A stretch of DNA of 41,545 nt from Bacteroidales bacterium (GCA_017962615.1 JAGCUZ010000007.1:1-41545), one strand, 5' to 3'. Numbered from the stretch's first letter, positions 22,714 to 31,912 are shown. Notes: a model not told the origin generated them from the sequence alone. Program-made: numbers and translations.

Positions 22714-25296
22714 TTAATGTTGTTGTTTCACTTTCTTCTTTTTCAGACCGATGGCCAGGGCTCCGGCGGCGGTGAGTGCAAAGATTATCGAGCCTGCCAC
22801 CGACACGCGGTCCATCTTCTTGGCAAGCGGTGCCTCGTCGCGGAACTCTATGGTGTGTTCACCTGCTGGTACCAGCATAGCTCTCAGCACATAGTCGGCA
22901 CTTATGTAGTCGGCTTTCTTGCCGTCGATATAAGCCACCCAGTCGGGCTCGTAGTATATCTCGCTGAACACGGCAAGCCTGTCGCTGCTGCAACGCACGT
23001 GGTAGGTGCGCAGTCCGGGGTTGTAGGGCTCAGTGTGCTCCATCTCTATGAAGTCGTTGCTGTCGGTGGCGAACACGCTCTGCTCCAGATTGAAACGCGA
23101 CTTGTCGACGATGGCGGTGCTGCGGGGGTCGAAATTGTTCAACGCCAGTATTTCGGCATTGGCGTCAGCCACCATACGACAGCTGTCTACCAGCCATGCG
23201 TTGCCCAGCGCCTCGGGGTTGCGCTGCACCACGGGGCCGCCCTGTCCGCGTGTCACCACGTAGCGGGTGTTGAGCATGTTGAGCACGTTGTTGTTTATGT
23301 GGTACGACAGGTAGAAGTCTATCAGGTCCTGATAGCGGCGCATCTTAACGGCGCTGTATCCGCCCACCTGACGATGGAATGCCGAGGGGTACGAGTCGTT
23401 GAAGGTGTTCACCGACAGGTCGAACACTCGGAAGTCTTTGTCGCCGAATCGGGCTGCGTATTCGTCAATGGTCTTGTCGGTCTCGCTGGGTGTCAGCATG
23501 ACGCTGCGCTCGGCAACGAAGTTCTTGTCGTTCAGGTAGCGGCGATCAACGCCCCAGAGGTCTATGGTTACAAGCAGTGTCAACGCCAGTGTGGCAGCCA
23601 CTGTGACACCGTGTTTTACTGTCCCTTTGCCCGCCTTGTTGTGATAGAACCAGATTACGGCTGCGCCAAGCAGCACAAAGATAAGGCTGCGCCACGAGTC
23701 GCTCATGAAGAGCGCCTTGCGGTCGTTCACCAGAGCGTCCTGGATGAATCCCCATTGGTTGCCGTACTGCCCGGCCATCTGCCTGTCGCCCGCACCGCTG
23801 TAGGAGAAGGAGCCGGCCACCATCATGCCTATCAGTATCGCTCCGGCAGTGATGCCTGTGGCGATGTACAGAGCCCTGTTGGCCTTCTTGGCAGCGGTGG
23901 CGTCTTTGGTGGCGCTGCCGTCAAGGTAGTGCTTCAGTGCCAGCACGGCCATGAACACCATGGCCACATTGGCCAGCACAAGACTTATCGACGGGGTGCG
24001 GAACTTGTTGTACAGAGGCAGGTTGTTGAACAGCCATTCGTTGAAGCCCATGAAATGGCGTCCCCACGACATGACTATGGCCAGCACCGTTGCGGCCAGC
24101 AGCCACCATTTTTCGGGACCTTTCACTACAAAGAGGCCGAGGATGAACAGCATCACCACTATGGCGCCGAAGTACACGGGGCCGCTGGTGAAAGGCTGGT
24201 CGCCCCAGTATAGCGGAGCCTGGTCTGAGCGGAAGTTCTTGTAGAACTGGCTCTCCTCGTCCATAGGCTCCACCGAGCCGCCGCCCATGGCGCCAGGCAC
24301 CAAGAGGGTGTAGGTCTCGCCAATGCCGTAGCTCCAGCTGAAGGCATAGTCGATGTTCAGTCCCGATGTCTTTCCGGCTATCGAGCTGGGCTCGCTGTCG
24401 TTGTACAGGTCTTCGGGAGTCACGGTGATGGCGTTGCCGCCGCGCATGGTGTATTTTGCATATTGCTGGCTTACAATCAGTAGTTTGGCGTTACCTGCAA
24501 AGGCAAAGGCGCAGCCTAGAAGTAGCACGCCCAGTCCTTTGGCAAACCCCGCCACGCGTTTCTCTTTCACGGCGTATATCAGGTAGGCTATGCCGAGCAT
24601 GACGGCACCGATGACGGTGTAATAAGTAATCTGTACGTGGTTGGAAGCCAGCTGTACGCCCAGCGCCACCGTGAACAGCAGTCCGCCCCATACGAGGTCG
24701 CTGCGTTTGCTGCGGCGGGCTGATTCTTCGTCTTCGCCCTTGGGCCGCCTGAAGCAGAGTGCCATACCGGCCAGTATCGGAGCCATAAGACCCAAGGCCC
24801 ATGCCTTGGTGATGTGACCCGCCTCGATGATGATAATGTTGTAGCTGCCAAGGCCGAAGGCCAGCGCACCCGTCAGTGCGAGCCAAGGCGAAGCACCGAA
24901 CACCAGCAGGGCTACGTAGAAGCCTAGGAGGTAGAGGAAGAGGATGCCAATGTCGCGCCCGTGCCCTATGTATTCCAATGCCAGGACGTGGCGCAGCGTG
25001 GTGAATATGCTCTTCTGCGGAGAGCCGCCGCCAACCTGATAGTTAGGCATGCCGCTAAACATGGCGCTGTTCCAGTGTGTGTATTCGCCTGTGGCCTGAT
25101 GGTAGTCTTTGCTCTCCTTCATCATGGCTTCGTTCTTCTGGGTGTCGCCTTGACGGATGACCTTGCCGCTCAGGGCAGGCGAGAAGTAGGCGCAGCTCAG
25201 TATGAGCATGGCCAGAAGTATAGCTATATGCGTAAGCCATCCCCGCTTGCGCGGAGCGTTTGTTGGCTGATTCTGTTTTGGAGCTTTTGTTGCCAT
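22714..25296 (-). CDS. YfhO family polytopic membrane protein
   Basis: An 860-residue integral membrane protein with about a dozen hydrophobic segments, starting with LTHIAILLAMLILSCAYFSP. The start MATKAPKQNQP at 25296 lies two bases after the upstream stop; an ATG at 25323 would overlap the upstream gene and adds nine polar residues. YfhO proteins have a GT-C-like fold. The Firmicute members glycosylate lipoteichoic acid from a lipid-linked sugar. Here the first external loop holds QGDTQKNEAMM. The C-terminal soluble portion, about residues 620-840, contains VFDLSVNTFND and FSEIYYEPDWVAYID, typical of Bacteroidota members. Position before the TagD/TagF-like genes supports a role in glycan decoration. 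Acceptor and donor are unknown. Confidence 0.85.
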   Translation of the reverse strand: MATKAPKQNQPTNAPRKRGWLTHIAILLAMLILSCAYFSPALSGKVIRQGDTQKNEAMMKESKDYHQATGEYTHWNSAMFSGMPNYQVGGGSPQKSIFTTLRHVLALEYIGHGRDIGILFLYLLGFYVALLVFGASPWLALTGALAFGLGSYNIIIIEAGHITKAWALGLMAPILAGMALCFRRPKGEDEESARRSKRSDLVWGGLLFTVALGVQLASNHVQITYYTVIGAVMLGIAYLIYAVKEKRVAGFAKGLGVLLLGCAFAFAGNAKLLIVSQQYAKYTMRGGNAITVTPEDLYNDSEPSSIAGKTSGLNIDYAFSWSYGIGETYTLLVPGAMGGGSVEPMDEESQFYKNFRSDQAPLYWGDQPFTSGPVYFGAIVVMLFILGLFVVKGPEKWWLLAATVLAIVMSWGRHFMGFNEWLFNNLPLYNKFRTPSISLVLANVAMVFMAVLALKHYLDGSATKDATAAKKANRALYIATGITAGAILIGMMVAGSFSYSGAGDRQMAGQYGNQWGFIQDALVNDRKALFMSDSWRSLIFVLLGAAVIWFYHNKAGKGTVKHGVTVAATLALTLLVTIDLWGVDRRYLNDKNFVAERSVMLTPSETDKTIDEYAARFGDKDFRVFDLSVNTFNDSYPSAFHRQVGGYSAVKMRRYQDLIDFYLSYHINNNVLNMLNTRYVVTRGQGGPVVQRNPEALGNAWLVDSCRMVADANAEILALNNFDPRSTAIVDKSRFNLEQSVFATDSNDFIEMEHTEPYNPGLRTYHVRCSSDRLAVFSEIYYEPDWVAYIDGKKADYISADYVLRAMLVPAGEHTIEFRDEAPLAKKMDRVSVAGSIIFALTAAGALAIGLKKKKVKQQH

Positions 25297-25298
25297 AT

Positions 25299-25643
25299 TT
25301 ATACAATCTTTTCTATGTTCCATACAAATGCGCGTATTCCCACCTCTTCGTTGCGCCTGTCGAGCTTGCGTATCGAGAGCAGCAACTCGTCGACTTTGTC
25401 GTCGTCAATCACGGTTAGGATGGCGTTGTTCAGCTCGGGCCATGTGTGAGTGCCTCTGTGCGGGTCGCCAGGAGTGCGGGTGGCGGTGTCGGACGTATGG
25501 CCGTCATTGTCTCTGCCAAAGTCGCCGCTGCCGCGTCCCTGCACGTTTTCCCAAAAGGTGAAGCCGCGTATGCCGAGGGTGTCGAGCATATATTCCATAC
25601 GCTCGTTGTTGGCCTGGTTATATACGATTAAAACACTTTTCAT
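25299..25643 (-). CDS. PG0541-like transporter-associated protein (PII fold)
   Basis: A 114-residue PII-like protein of the family named for P. gingivalis PG0541, which sits beside an RND pump there as well. Residues 1-40 (KSVLIVYNQANNERMEYML; IRGFTFWENVQGRG) and 63-114 (GDPHRGTHTWPELNNAILTV; DDDKVDELLLSIRKLD; RAFVWNIEKI) match it. Between them about 20 residues rich in Asp, Gly and Thr are inserted where PII proteins have their T-loop, longer than I know for the family. PII-fold proteins sense small molecules and bind a membrane partner. A partner role with the upstream RND pump is established by context only. Spacer to the pump gene is 63 bases of repeat. Confidence 0.85.
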   Translation of the reverse strand: MKSVLIVYNQANNERMEYMLDTLGIRGFTFWENVQGRGSGDFGRDNDGHTSDTATRTPGDPHRGTHTWPELNNAILTVIDDDKVDELLLSIRKLDRRNEEVGIRAFVWNIEKIV

Positions 25644-25706
25644 TATGTTATGTTGATACGTTTAATGTTGATATGTTATGTGCGTCAGCTACTTAAAACT
25701 AAAAAC
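25644..25706 (-). repeat. AT-rich composite repeat between RND pump and PG0541-like gene
   Basis: On the minus strand the last codons of the pump gene (TCT AAG TTA) and its TGA stop already belong to the TAAGTTATGAGTTTT block. AAGTAGCTGACGCA follows (about 25679-25692), then CATATCAACATTAAACG and a second ATCAACATAAC before the ATG. Same order and sense as the copy at 29984-30067. Confidence 0.7.
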
Positions 25707-28700
25707 TCATAACTTAGAGTTCGTTTCATTCAAGTCTATATTCATGAATACGAATTTCTTGCGTTCTTTCTCTCTTTTCTCGATGTCGCCTTTGCGGTTG
25801 AATACGCCGTACAGCACGGGCACAACAATCAGTGTCACGAAAGTCGATACCGTGAGACCTCCAATGACCACAAGTCCCATGGTGGTCCATATCTCCGAGC
25901 CTTCCGACTTGGAGGTAGCCATGGGTATCATGCCGAGTATGGTAGTGAACGCCGTCATCAGCACGGGGCGTATACGGCTCTGGCCACTCATGGCGATGGC
26001 CTCGTTCAGCTCCACGCCGCGCTCGCGCATCAGGTTGATGTAGTCGACAAGCACGATGCCGTTCTTCACCACGATACCTATCAGCAGTATAAGACCCAGC
26101 AGGCCTACCATGTCGAGGTTGTTGCCCGTGAAGAACATCATCAGTATCACTCCGCTGATAGCGAAGGGGATGGAGAACATGATGATGAACGGCTTCGAGA
26201 AGCTCTCAAACTGTGACGCCATGACGATATACACCAGCATCATGATCAGCAGTCCCAGCACCAGCATGTCGCGGCTCGAGTCTTTCTGGTCTTTGTAGTT
26301 GCCGGCAAGGTCTATGTGTATCTCCTGCGGTATCTCCATCTGGTCGAGCTCATTCTGCACGTTCAAGGCCAACTCTTGCAGCGAGGTGTTGAACGGCATC
26401 ACCGTCAGTGTGAGGTAACGTTGGCGGTTCTTGCGCTCGATGGTGGGCGGGCACCAGTATTCCTCTATGGTTGCCAGCTCTTCGAGTTTGATTACCTTGC
26501 CAGTCATGGTGGGTATCGACAGCTGCTCTATGTCGGTTATCGACGAGCGGTATTCCTCTCTGAGTCGCACCACAATGTCGTACTCCTCGCCGTCCTCTTT
26601 CAGGAAGCCTGCGGTCATGCCGTTGATGCGGTTGCGCACGTACATAGCCACCGTCGAGCCGTTAAGCCCGTGCAGGGCCAGCTTCTGCTTGTCGAAGGTA
26701 ATCTTGAGTTCGGCGCGGTCCTCGTCGCGGCTTATCTTGGTGTCGCGGGCTCCTGGCACGTTCTGCTCTATGCGGTGTTTCAGCTCGTTGGTGAAAGCCG
26801 TGGTCTGGTCAAAGTCGTAGCCGTACACCTCCACGGCAAGGCTGTTGTTCGAGCCGCCGCCCATCATGCCGCCTTGGTTCACCTGATAGGTCACTATCTC
26901 GGGGTATTCGGCGAAGCATTTGCGCAGCTCTTCCTGCATTTGGAAAATGGTGCGTTTGCGCACATACTTCTTTGTGCAGCGCACCGACATGGATATCTTG
27001 TTGTTGGTGGTCGAGTTGAAGAGGGCTGCAAAGCCGGCGTCGTCGTTCGAGCCTGCCGAGGTCGACACCACGAGCACGTCTTTACCCAGTATGCGGTAGA
27101 TGTCTTCCTCCATGTGGCGGGCGGTCTTCAAGGTCTCCTCTATGCGGGTACCGCGCTGCAGCTCGGCGGTGACCGATATCTGGCCGTTGTCCTGCTCTTT
27201 CATGAAGTCCATGCCTATCTTGCCTGAGGCCATAGGTATTAGGGTCACCACGAAGAAGGCGGCGGCTATGGCCAGCGTGACGCGCTTGTGGTGCAGGCAC
27301 CACCGCAACAGGTTGGCGTAGGCGGCGTCCACGGTGTTGAAGGCACGCGTTACCGTGTGGTTGTACCAGCTGTGCTCTTTTTTACGCTCGTAGGCCTCTT
27401 CGTCCTCTTTCTTCAGGAAGAACGGACGCTCTTTCAGCATCTTGCTCGAGAGCATGGGGATGAGGGTGATGGCAGCCGTGGTCGACACGCACACCACTAT
27501 GGTGATAATCCATCCCATCTCTTTGAAGTATATGCCCATCATGCCGGGCAGCATGGTCAGCGGCACGAACACGGCCACAAGCACCAGCGTGGTGGCAATG
27601 ACCGACGTCCACACCTCGTTGGTGGCGCAGATGGCGGCTTCGCGCGGGTTCTCGCCGCGTTCTATGTGTTTCGATATGTTTTCGAGCACCACAATGGCGT
27701 CGTCCACCACCATGCCTATGGCCACCGTAAGCGAGGCTAGCGATATGATGTTCAGCGAACTGTCGGCCACCAGCAGGTATATGAATGATGTGACCAGCGA
27801 GATGGGTATCGTCAGCGCGATGATTACCGTCGAGCGCCACGAGCCCAGGAACACCAGCACAACCAGCACCACAAACAGCAGCGCGTAGAAGATGCTCTCG
27901 GTAAGTCCGTTGATGGCGTTGACAATCTCTTCCGAGCCGTCGCGTATCAGGGTGGCTTCGATGTCGGGAGGCAGATGTTTCTGTATCTCTTTCATCTTGG
28001 CCTTCACCTGGCGGGCAATCTCCACCGTGTTGGCACCCGTCTGTTTGGTGATTATCAGTCGGGCACCGTTCTCGCCGTTAATCTTCTCGTCGAGCGACAG
28101 GTCTTTTATCGTGTCGCGCACCGTGGCAAGGTCGCGCACGAATATCTGTTTTCCCGTCTGTGTGGTCGATACCACGATGTCGCTGATCTCCGAGCTCTCG
28201 ACATATTCGCCCTTCACGCGCATCTGGTACTGCTCTTTGCCCATCTTCACCGTTCCCGATGCCAAGTCGAGGTTGTTGGCGCTTATGGCGTTACCCACCT
28301 GCTCCAGGCTCAGGCCGTATGCGTCGAGCTGTTTGGGGTCGAGGTCTATGTAGATGTAACGCTGCGGCGCACCGCTCACTGTGAGGTTGCCGATGCCGTC
28401 CACGCGGTTCAGCTCGTTAACCACGTTGTCCTCAAGTATGCGGTCGAGGCCGGGATAGCTCTCCTTGGCGGTGAAGCCGTACACCAGTATCGGCATGGCC
28501 GACGAGTTGAGCTTCAGTATCATCGGGCGGCTCACGCCGTCGGGCAGGTTGTCGTACAGCAGGTCCACATACGAGCGTATGTCGTTCAGTGCCTCGTCGA
28601 TGTCAGAGCCCCATTCGAATTCCAGCGTCACCACTGATATGTTGTCCTTCGAGGTCGAGGTGATGTTCTTCAGTCCGTCGACGCTGTTCAGCGAGTTCTC

Positions 28701-28901
28701 TATGATTTTGGTGATGTTGGTCTCTATGTCGCTGGCGTTGGCACCGGCGTAGGTTGTCATCACTGTCACGTAGGGCGGGTCCATCTCCGGCATCTGGTCA
28801 ATAGGCAGACGCGTCAGCGAGAATAGACCCAATATTATCACCGCCACGAATATCAGTCCGGTGGTGATGGGTTTGTTTATAGAAGTCTTGTAGATTGCCA
28901 T
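25707..28901 (-). CDS. RND efflux transporter, inner-membrane pump (AcrB/HAE-1 type)
   Basis: A 1064-residue inner-membrane proton antiporter, the energising part of a tripartite efflux system. It starts MAIYKTSINKPITTGLIF with the first membrane helix. The proton-relay motif GMVVDDAIVVLENI is at about residues 395-408, with the two essential aspartates. The porter-domain signature PEMDPPYVTVMTTYAGANA follows the first helix. Twelve membrane helices in two halves separated by large periplasmic loops are visible. The C-terminus ends NETNSKL, encoded by repeat DNA. Substrate cannot be predicted: drugs, bile salts or export of lipids are possible. The order TolC, fusion protein, pump, PG0541-like protein is the same as described for P. 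gingivalis PG0538-PG0541. Confidence 0.95.
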   Translation of the reverse strand: MAIYKTSINKPITTGLIFVAVIILGLFSLTRLPIDQMPEMDPPYVTVMTTYAGANASDIETNITKIIENSLNSVDGLKNITSTSKDNISVVTLEFEWGSDIDEALNDIRSYVDLLYDNLPDGVSRPMILKLNSSAMPILVYGFTAKESYPGLDRILEDNVVNELNRVDGIGNLTVSGAPQRYIYIDLDPKQLDAYGLSLEQVGNAISANNLDLASGTVKMGKEQYQMRVKGEYVESSEISDIVVSTTQTGKQIFVRDLATVRDTIKDLSLDEKINGENGARLIITKQTGANTVEIARQVKAKMKEIQKHLPPDIEATLIRDGSEEIVNAINGLTESIFYALLFVVLVVLVFLGSWRSTVIIALTIPISLVTSFIYLLVADSSLNIISLASLTVAIGMVVDDAIVVLENISKHIERGENPREAAICATNEVWTSVIATTLVLVAVFVPLTMLPGMMGIYFKEMGWIITIVVCVSTTAAITLIPMLSSKMLKERPFFLKKEDEEAYERKKEHSWYNHTVTRAFNTVDAAYANLLRWCLHHKRVTLAIAAAFFVVTLIPMASGKIGMDFMKEQDNGQISVTAELQRGTRIEETLKTARHMEEDIYRILGKDVLVVSTSAGSNDDAGFAALFNSTTNNKISMSVRCTKKYVRKRTIFQMQEELRKCFAEYPEIVTYQVNQGGMMGGGSNNSLAVEVYGYDFDQTTAFTNELKHRIEQNVPGARDTKISRDEDRAELKITFDKQKLALHGLNGSTVAMYVRNRINGMTAGFLKEDGEEYDIVVRLREEYRSSITDIEQLSIPTMTGKVIKLEELATIEEYWCPPTIERKNRQRYLTLTVMPFNTSLQELALNVQNELDQMEIPQEIHIDLAGNYKDQKDSSRDMLVLGLLIMMLVYIVMASQFESFSKPFIIMFSIPFAISGVILMMFFTGNNLDMVGLLGLILLIGIVVKNGIVLVDYINLMRERGVELNEAIAMSGQSRIRPVLMTAFTTILGMIPMATSKSEGSEIWTTMGLVVIGGLTVSTFVTLIVVPVLYGVFNRKGDIEKREKERKKFVFMNIDLNETNSKL

Positions 28902-28930
28902 TTAAGTAATTAAAAATTAGCAATTAATTA

Positions 28931-29983
28931 TTAATTCTCAACGATTTCCAGTTTGTCTCCGTCCACGAGGCGTGCCTGTCCCGATGTTACCAGTCGGTCG
29001 CCTGCCTTGATGGCGTCGTGCTCCACAGGTATTATCTCAATCTTGTCGTCGAAGCGTTGTCCAAGGGTCACAGCCACACGGCGTGCCGTGCCGCTTGCCG
29101 CATCGCCCTCGCCATCGGCCACGAACACGTACCGGTCGTTGCTGCCCGTAAGCTTCAGTACGCTCTGGTAGGGCACCACAATGGCGTCAACCTCGCCAAC
29201 CGACAGGCTGGTGCGTACATACATGCCAGGGCGTATCTTCTCCGAAGCGTTGGGTATGTTGAGCTTGGCCTGGAAGGTGTGGCTTGTAGCGTCGATGGTG
29301 GGGTACACAATCTCTATCGTGGCGGGGAATACCTTGTCGGGGTATATGTCGCTTCTAACCTCCACCTTCATGCCCTGCTTCACCAAGGGGAAATAGGTCT
29401 CGGGAATGTTGATGATGGCTTTGAGTCTGCTTATCTGGGTGAGTGTGAGTATCGGAGCGCCTGTGTACATCTCGCCGTCCTCGTAGTTCTTGGCGCTGAT
29501 GACGCCTGCAAACTGGGCTTTGACAAATGTGTTCTCATTCTGGAACCGCTCGCTCTCCACCAGCTGGTCATAGCCTGCCTTGGTCTGGTCGTACACCTGT
29601 TCGCTCACGCTGCCCGAGACCTTCAGCGCCTGCACCCTCTCGAACTCGGTCTTTGTCGATGCCAGGTTGATGCGGGTGGTGTTCAACTGTGTCTGGTCCA
29701 TGCGTACCAGCATGGTGCCTTTCTGCACGCGGCTGCCAACTTCCACGTATATGTGTTCTATGTGTCCCGTTATGCTTGGCGACACGTTCATGGTCTCGTA
29801 GCCCTCAAGTGTGGCGCTGAGCTCCAGCGTTTTGGCAATGCGTGTGCTCTCCAGGGTCTGTACTTTTACTCTCTCTGACTCTTTCTTTGTCGTCGTGGCG
29901 GCTTTCTCGTTGCCTTTGCCTCCGCAGGCTGCAAGTATGGCAAAGGTCATTACGATAACTGCTGTTTTGATTATGCTGTTCAT
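28931..29983 (-). CDS. RND efflux periplasmic adaptor (membrane fusion protein)
   Basis: A 350-residue lipoprotein adaptor joining pump and outer-membrane channel. The lipobox is ILAAC with the lipidated Cys at residue 20, followed by GGKGNEK. The lipoyl half-motifs are SPSITGHIEHIYVEVGSRVQKG (about 68-89) and AQFAGVISAKNYEDGE, with a helical hairpin between (LNTTRINLASTKTEFERVQAL). A beta-barrel and a membrane-proximal domain follow (RPGMYVRTSLSVGE). A 29-base AT-rich spacer separates it from the pump gene, so the two are co-transcribed. Confidence 0.94.
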   Translation of the reverse strand: MNSIIKTAVIVMTFAILAACGGKGNEKAATTTKKESERVKVQTLESTRIAKTLELSATLEGYETMNVSPSITGHIEHIYVEVGSRVQKGTMLVRMDQTQLNTTRINLASTKTEFERVQALKVSGSVSEQVYDQTKAGYDQLVESERFQNENTFVKAQFAGVISAKNYEDGEMYTGAPILTLTQISRLKAIINIPETYFPLVKQGMKVEVRSDIYPDKVFPATIEIVYPTIDATSHTFQAKLNIPNASEKIRPGMYVRTSLSVGEVDAIVVPYQSVLKLTGSNDRYVFVADGEGDAASGTARRVAVTLGQRFDDKIEIIPVEHDAIKAGDRLVTSGQARLVDGDKLEIVEN

Positions 29984-30067
29984 GTATTGATAAGATATTT
30001 GTTTATTTGTCGATATGTTATATGCGTCAGCTACTTAGAGCTTAAAACTAATAACTTAGAACTAAAT
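29984..30067 (-). repeat. AT-rich composite repeat between TolC-like and adaptor genes
   Basis: Read on the minus strand: TTTAGTTCTAAGTTATTAG, then CTCTAAGTAGCTGACGCA (about 30022-30038), then ATATCGACAAATAAACA and similar words before the adaptor ATG. This is one of the closest copies to the consensus order. Confidence 0.7.
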
Positions 30068-31363
30068 TTACATCCCAAGCAGGTTCTCCAACGCTGTCTG
30101 GGCGGAGATGACGTTCATCACGGCCTGTATGTAGTTGCTCTGGGCCGATATTATGTCGGTCGAGGCGTTGGTGACCTCCAGGCTGCTGGCGCGGCCGTAT
30201 TTGTATTTCTCGGTAACGTTGTCGAATACACGTTTGCTCACCGCCAGGTTGCGGCTCTGTATGTCGTAGCTCTCCAGTGCCGAGGCAAGGTCGTAGCACA
30301 GCTGGTTGTACTGCACCTTCAAGCCGTCTTCGGCCTGCTGCTTGCTGTTCAGGGCCTCCTGGTAGCTTATCTTGGCGCTCTTCACGCCCGCCGCGCGCGA
30401 GCCACTGCTCAGCAACGGTATGCTTATCGAGGCGCCTACCATGTTGGGCGGGGTCATGTTCATGCCCTCTTCGCCGAAGTACACCTTCTTGCTGTATTGG
30501 TAATAAGCCGATAGGGTAGGGGTGAAGTCCATCCACGCCATGGTCACCTGCTTCTTGGCAAGCTTCTCGTTCTGCTCCAGCAGTTGGTAGTTGTAGTTCT
30601 TCGTTATGTCGAAGCCGCTGTTGCTGAGCAGCGTGGTGGCATTGCTTACGTTCAGTATGTCGTCAACTTTTGTCGTCAGTTGCAGTTGTGTGTTGACGTC
30701 GGCTCCCAGCTGCAGCAGCAGCGAGTTGCGCAAGGCCCACAGCGAGCGGCGTGTCGTGTTGATGCTGGTGCGCATCGACGCCACCTGCACCTGTATCTTG
30801 TCGGCATCCACCTGCTCGGCGGCTCCGGCGTTCACGCTGGCCTGGCTCGTGGCCGCCAGCCGCTCAAGGTTGCTCAGGCTCGAGTCGAGCAGCACCACCG
30901 TCTCTTCCATGATGAGTATGCTGGTGTACACGTTCTTCACGTTCGAGCGCGTTGTCTGCTCTGTCTGCTGGCGTGTTATGTCCGACATCTGTATGGCTAT
31001 GTCCTGCAGCATCGTACCCACAATCTGGGCTCCCGTCAGGGCCAGCGAGGCCGTGACGTTGAAGTTGCCGTTGGGGTCCATTGGTATGTTGATCGACATC
31101 AGTCCGCTGCCCATGTGCATCTCGTATCCGCACATGTTCTGGTAGTCGAAGCCTGCCTTCACCTGCGGCAGCATGGTGCTCAGCGTCTTCCATCGCTCCG
31201 TCTCCGACCGCTTCACCTCGAGGTCGGCGTTGCGCATGCTTTGGTTGTGCTCCACTGCGTACTGCTGCGCTTCCGCCAGCGTGAGGCTCATCGTTTGCTG
31301 TGCCTGGGCCGTCAGTTCCGCAACGGTCAGCGCAAGCCCAAGTGTCAGTTTTTTCAGTGTCAT
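30068..31363 (-). CDS. TolC family outer-membrane efflux protein
   Basis: A 431-residue outer-membrane channel subunit. Signal peptide MTLKKLTLGLALTVAELTAQ, cleavage near AQA-QQ. TMSLTLAEAQQYAVEHNQS (about 24-42) is the usual start of the first outer-membrane efflux repeat, and the long coiled-coil helices follow (IQVQVASMRTSINTTRRSLW; KISYQEALNSKQQAEDG). The C-terminus ends ALENLLGM. It is the first gene of the efflux operon, with a -7 box at 31514-31521 and a leader of about 145 bases. It works with the adaptor and pump downstream. Confidence 0.93.
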   Translation of the reverse strand: MTLKKLTLGLALTVAELTAQAQQTMSLTLAEAQQYAVEHNQSMRNADLEVKRSETERWKTLSTMLPQVKAGFDYQNMCGYEMHMGSGLMSINIPMDPNGNFNVTASLALTGAQIVGTMLQDIAIQMSDITRQQTEQTTRSNVKNVYTSILIMEETVVLLDSSLSNLERLAATSQASVNAGAAEQVDADKIQVQVASMRTSINTTRRSLWALRNSLLLQLGADVNTQLQLTTKVDDILNVSNATTLLSNSGFDITKNYNYQLLEQNEKLAKKQVTMAWMDFTPTLSAYYQYSKKVYFGEEGMNMTPPNMVGASISIPLLSSGSRAAGVKSAKISYQEALNSKQQAEDGLKVQYNQLCYDLASALESYDIQSRNLAVSKRVFDNVTEKYKYGRASSLEVTNASTDIISAQSNYIQAVMNVISAQTALENLLGM

Positions 31364-31513
31364 TATCTTGATATAGTGTTTATATAGGGTTCAAAAATGG
31401 GTCTCCGGCACAATTGCATCTCTCGGCGCACTTGGTGTCCGATGCTTTCTTCTGCTTGTCTCTCAGCTCTTAATGTCTTCTTTTTTATTTATAAATATAT
31501 TATGTTGAAACTG

Positions 31514-31521
31514 CAAAGATA
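31514..31521 (-). promoter_or_regulatory. -7 promoter box of the efflux operon
   Basis: Reads TATCTTTG on the minus strand, an exact consensus match, directly downstream of the yajC terminator and 151 bases upstream of the TolC-like start. No TTTG is found at the -33 distance, where the terminator stem lies instead. Confidence 0.65.
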
Positions 31522-31523
31522 CG

Positions 31524-31563
31524 AAAAAACTCTGAAAACGCATCAGGTTTTCAGAGTTTTTTT
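31524..31563. terminator. Strong bidirectional terminator after yajC
   Basis: CTCTGAAAAC (31530-31539) pairs perfectly with GTTTTCAGAG (31547-31556) around a 7-base loop. Six As precede and seven Ts follow on the plus strand, so the minus-strand reading also has a uridine run. It separates yajC from the efflux operon. Confidence 0.9.
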
Positions 31564-31584
31564 GTGCAGGTGTAATGGGTTTCG

Positions 31585-31887
31585 CTACTTGTGCTCGGGT
31601 ATGGGCTGCAACGTCCCTAACAGCACCTTCGCCACCTTGCCCGGTGCTATCTCCACCGAGGCGTACGAGCCGCTGCGGCCTACAAACGTGGCGTGTATGC
31701 CTTGTGCCGTCATCACCGCGTCGCCTTTCTTCAGGTTGTCGCGGTAGGCGGCTTCTTTCTTGGCCTTCTGCGACTGCGGACGTATCAGGAACATGTAGAA
31801 AACCACAATCATCACTGCGACCATGACGCCGGTCTTCAGCCCCATGTCGTTGGTTCCTTTTTCTAAAAATAGCAGAAAATCAATCAT
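31585..31887 (-). CDS. yajC: Preprotein translocase subunit YajC
   Basis: A 100-residue single-pass inner-membrane protein that joins SecD/SecF at the translocon. The membrane segment is at about 18-34 (LKTGVMVAVMIVVFYMFLI) directly followed by RPQSQKAKKE, the hallmark of the family. Then DNLKKGDAVMTAQGIHATF and the basic, beta-rich C-terminus. It has an N-terminal extension of about 15 residues before the helix, common in Bacteroidota. The leader is filled with ATATCAACA-type tandem repeats. A terminator follows. Confidence 0.95.
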   Translation of the reverse strand: MIDFLLFLEKGTNDMGLKTGVMVAVMIVVFYMFLIRPQSQKAKKEAAYRDNLKKGDAVMTAQGIHATFVGRSGSYASVEIAPGKVAKVLLGTLQPIPEHK

Positions 31888-31912
31888 GTGTGTTGCGTTT
31901 ATTGTTGATTAG

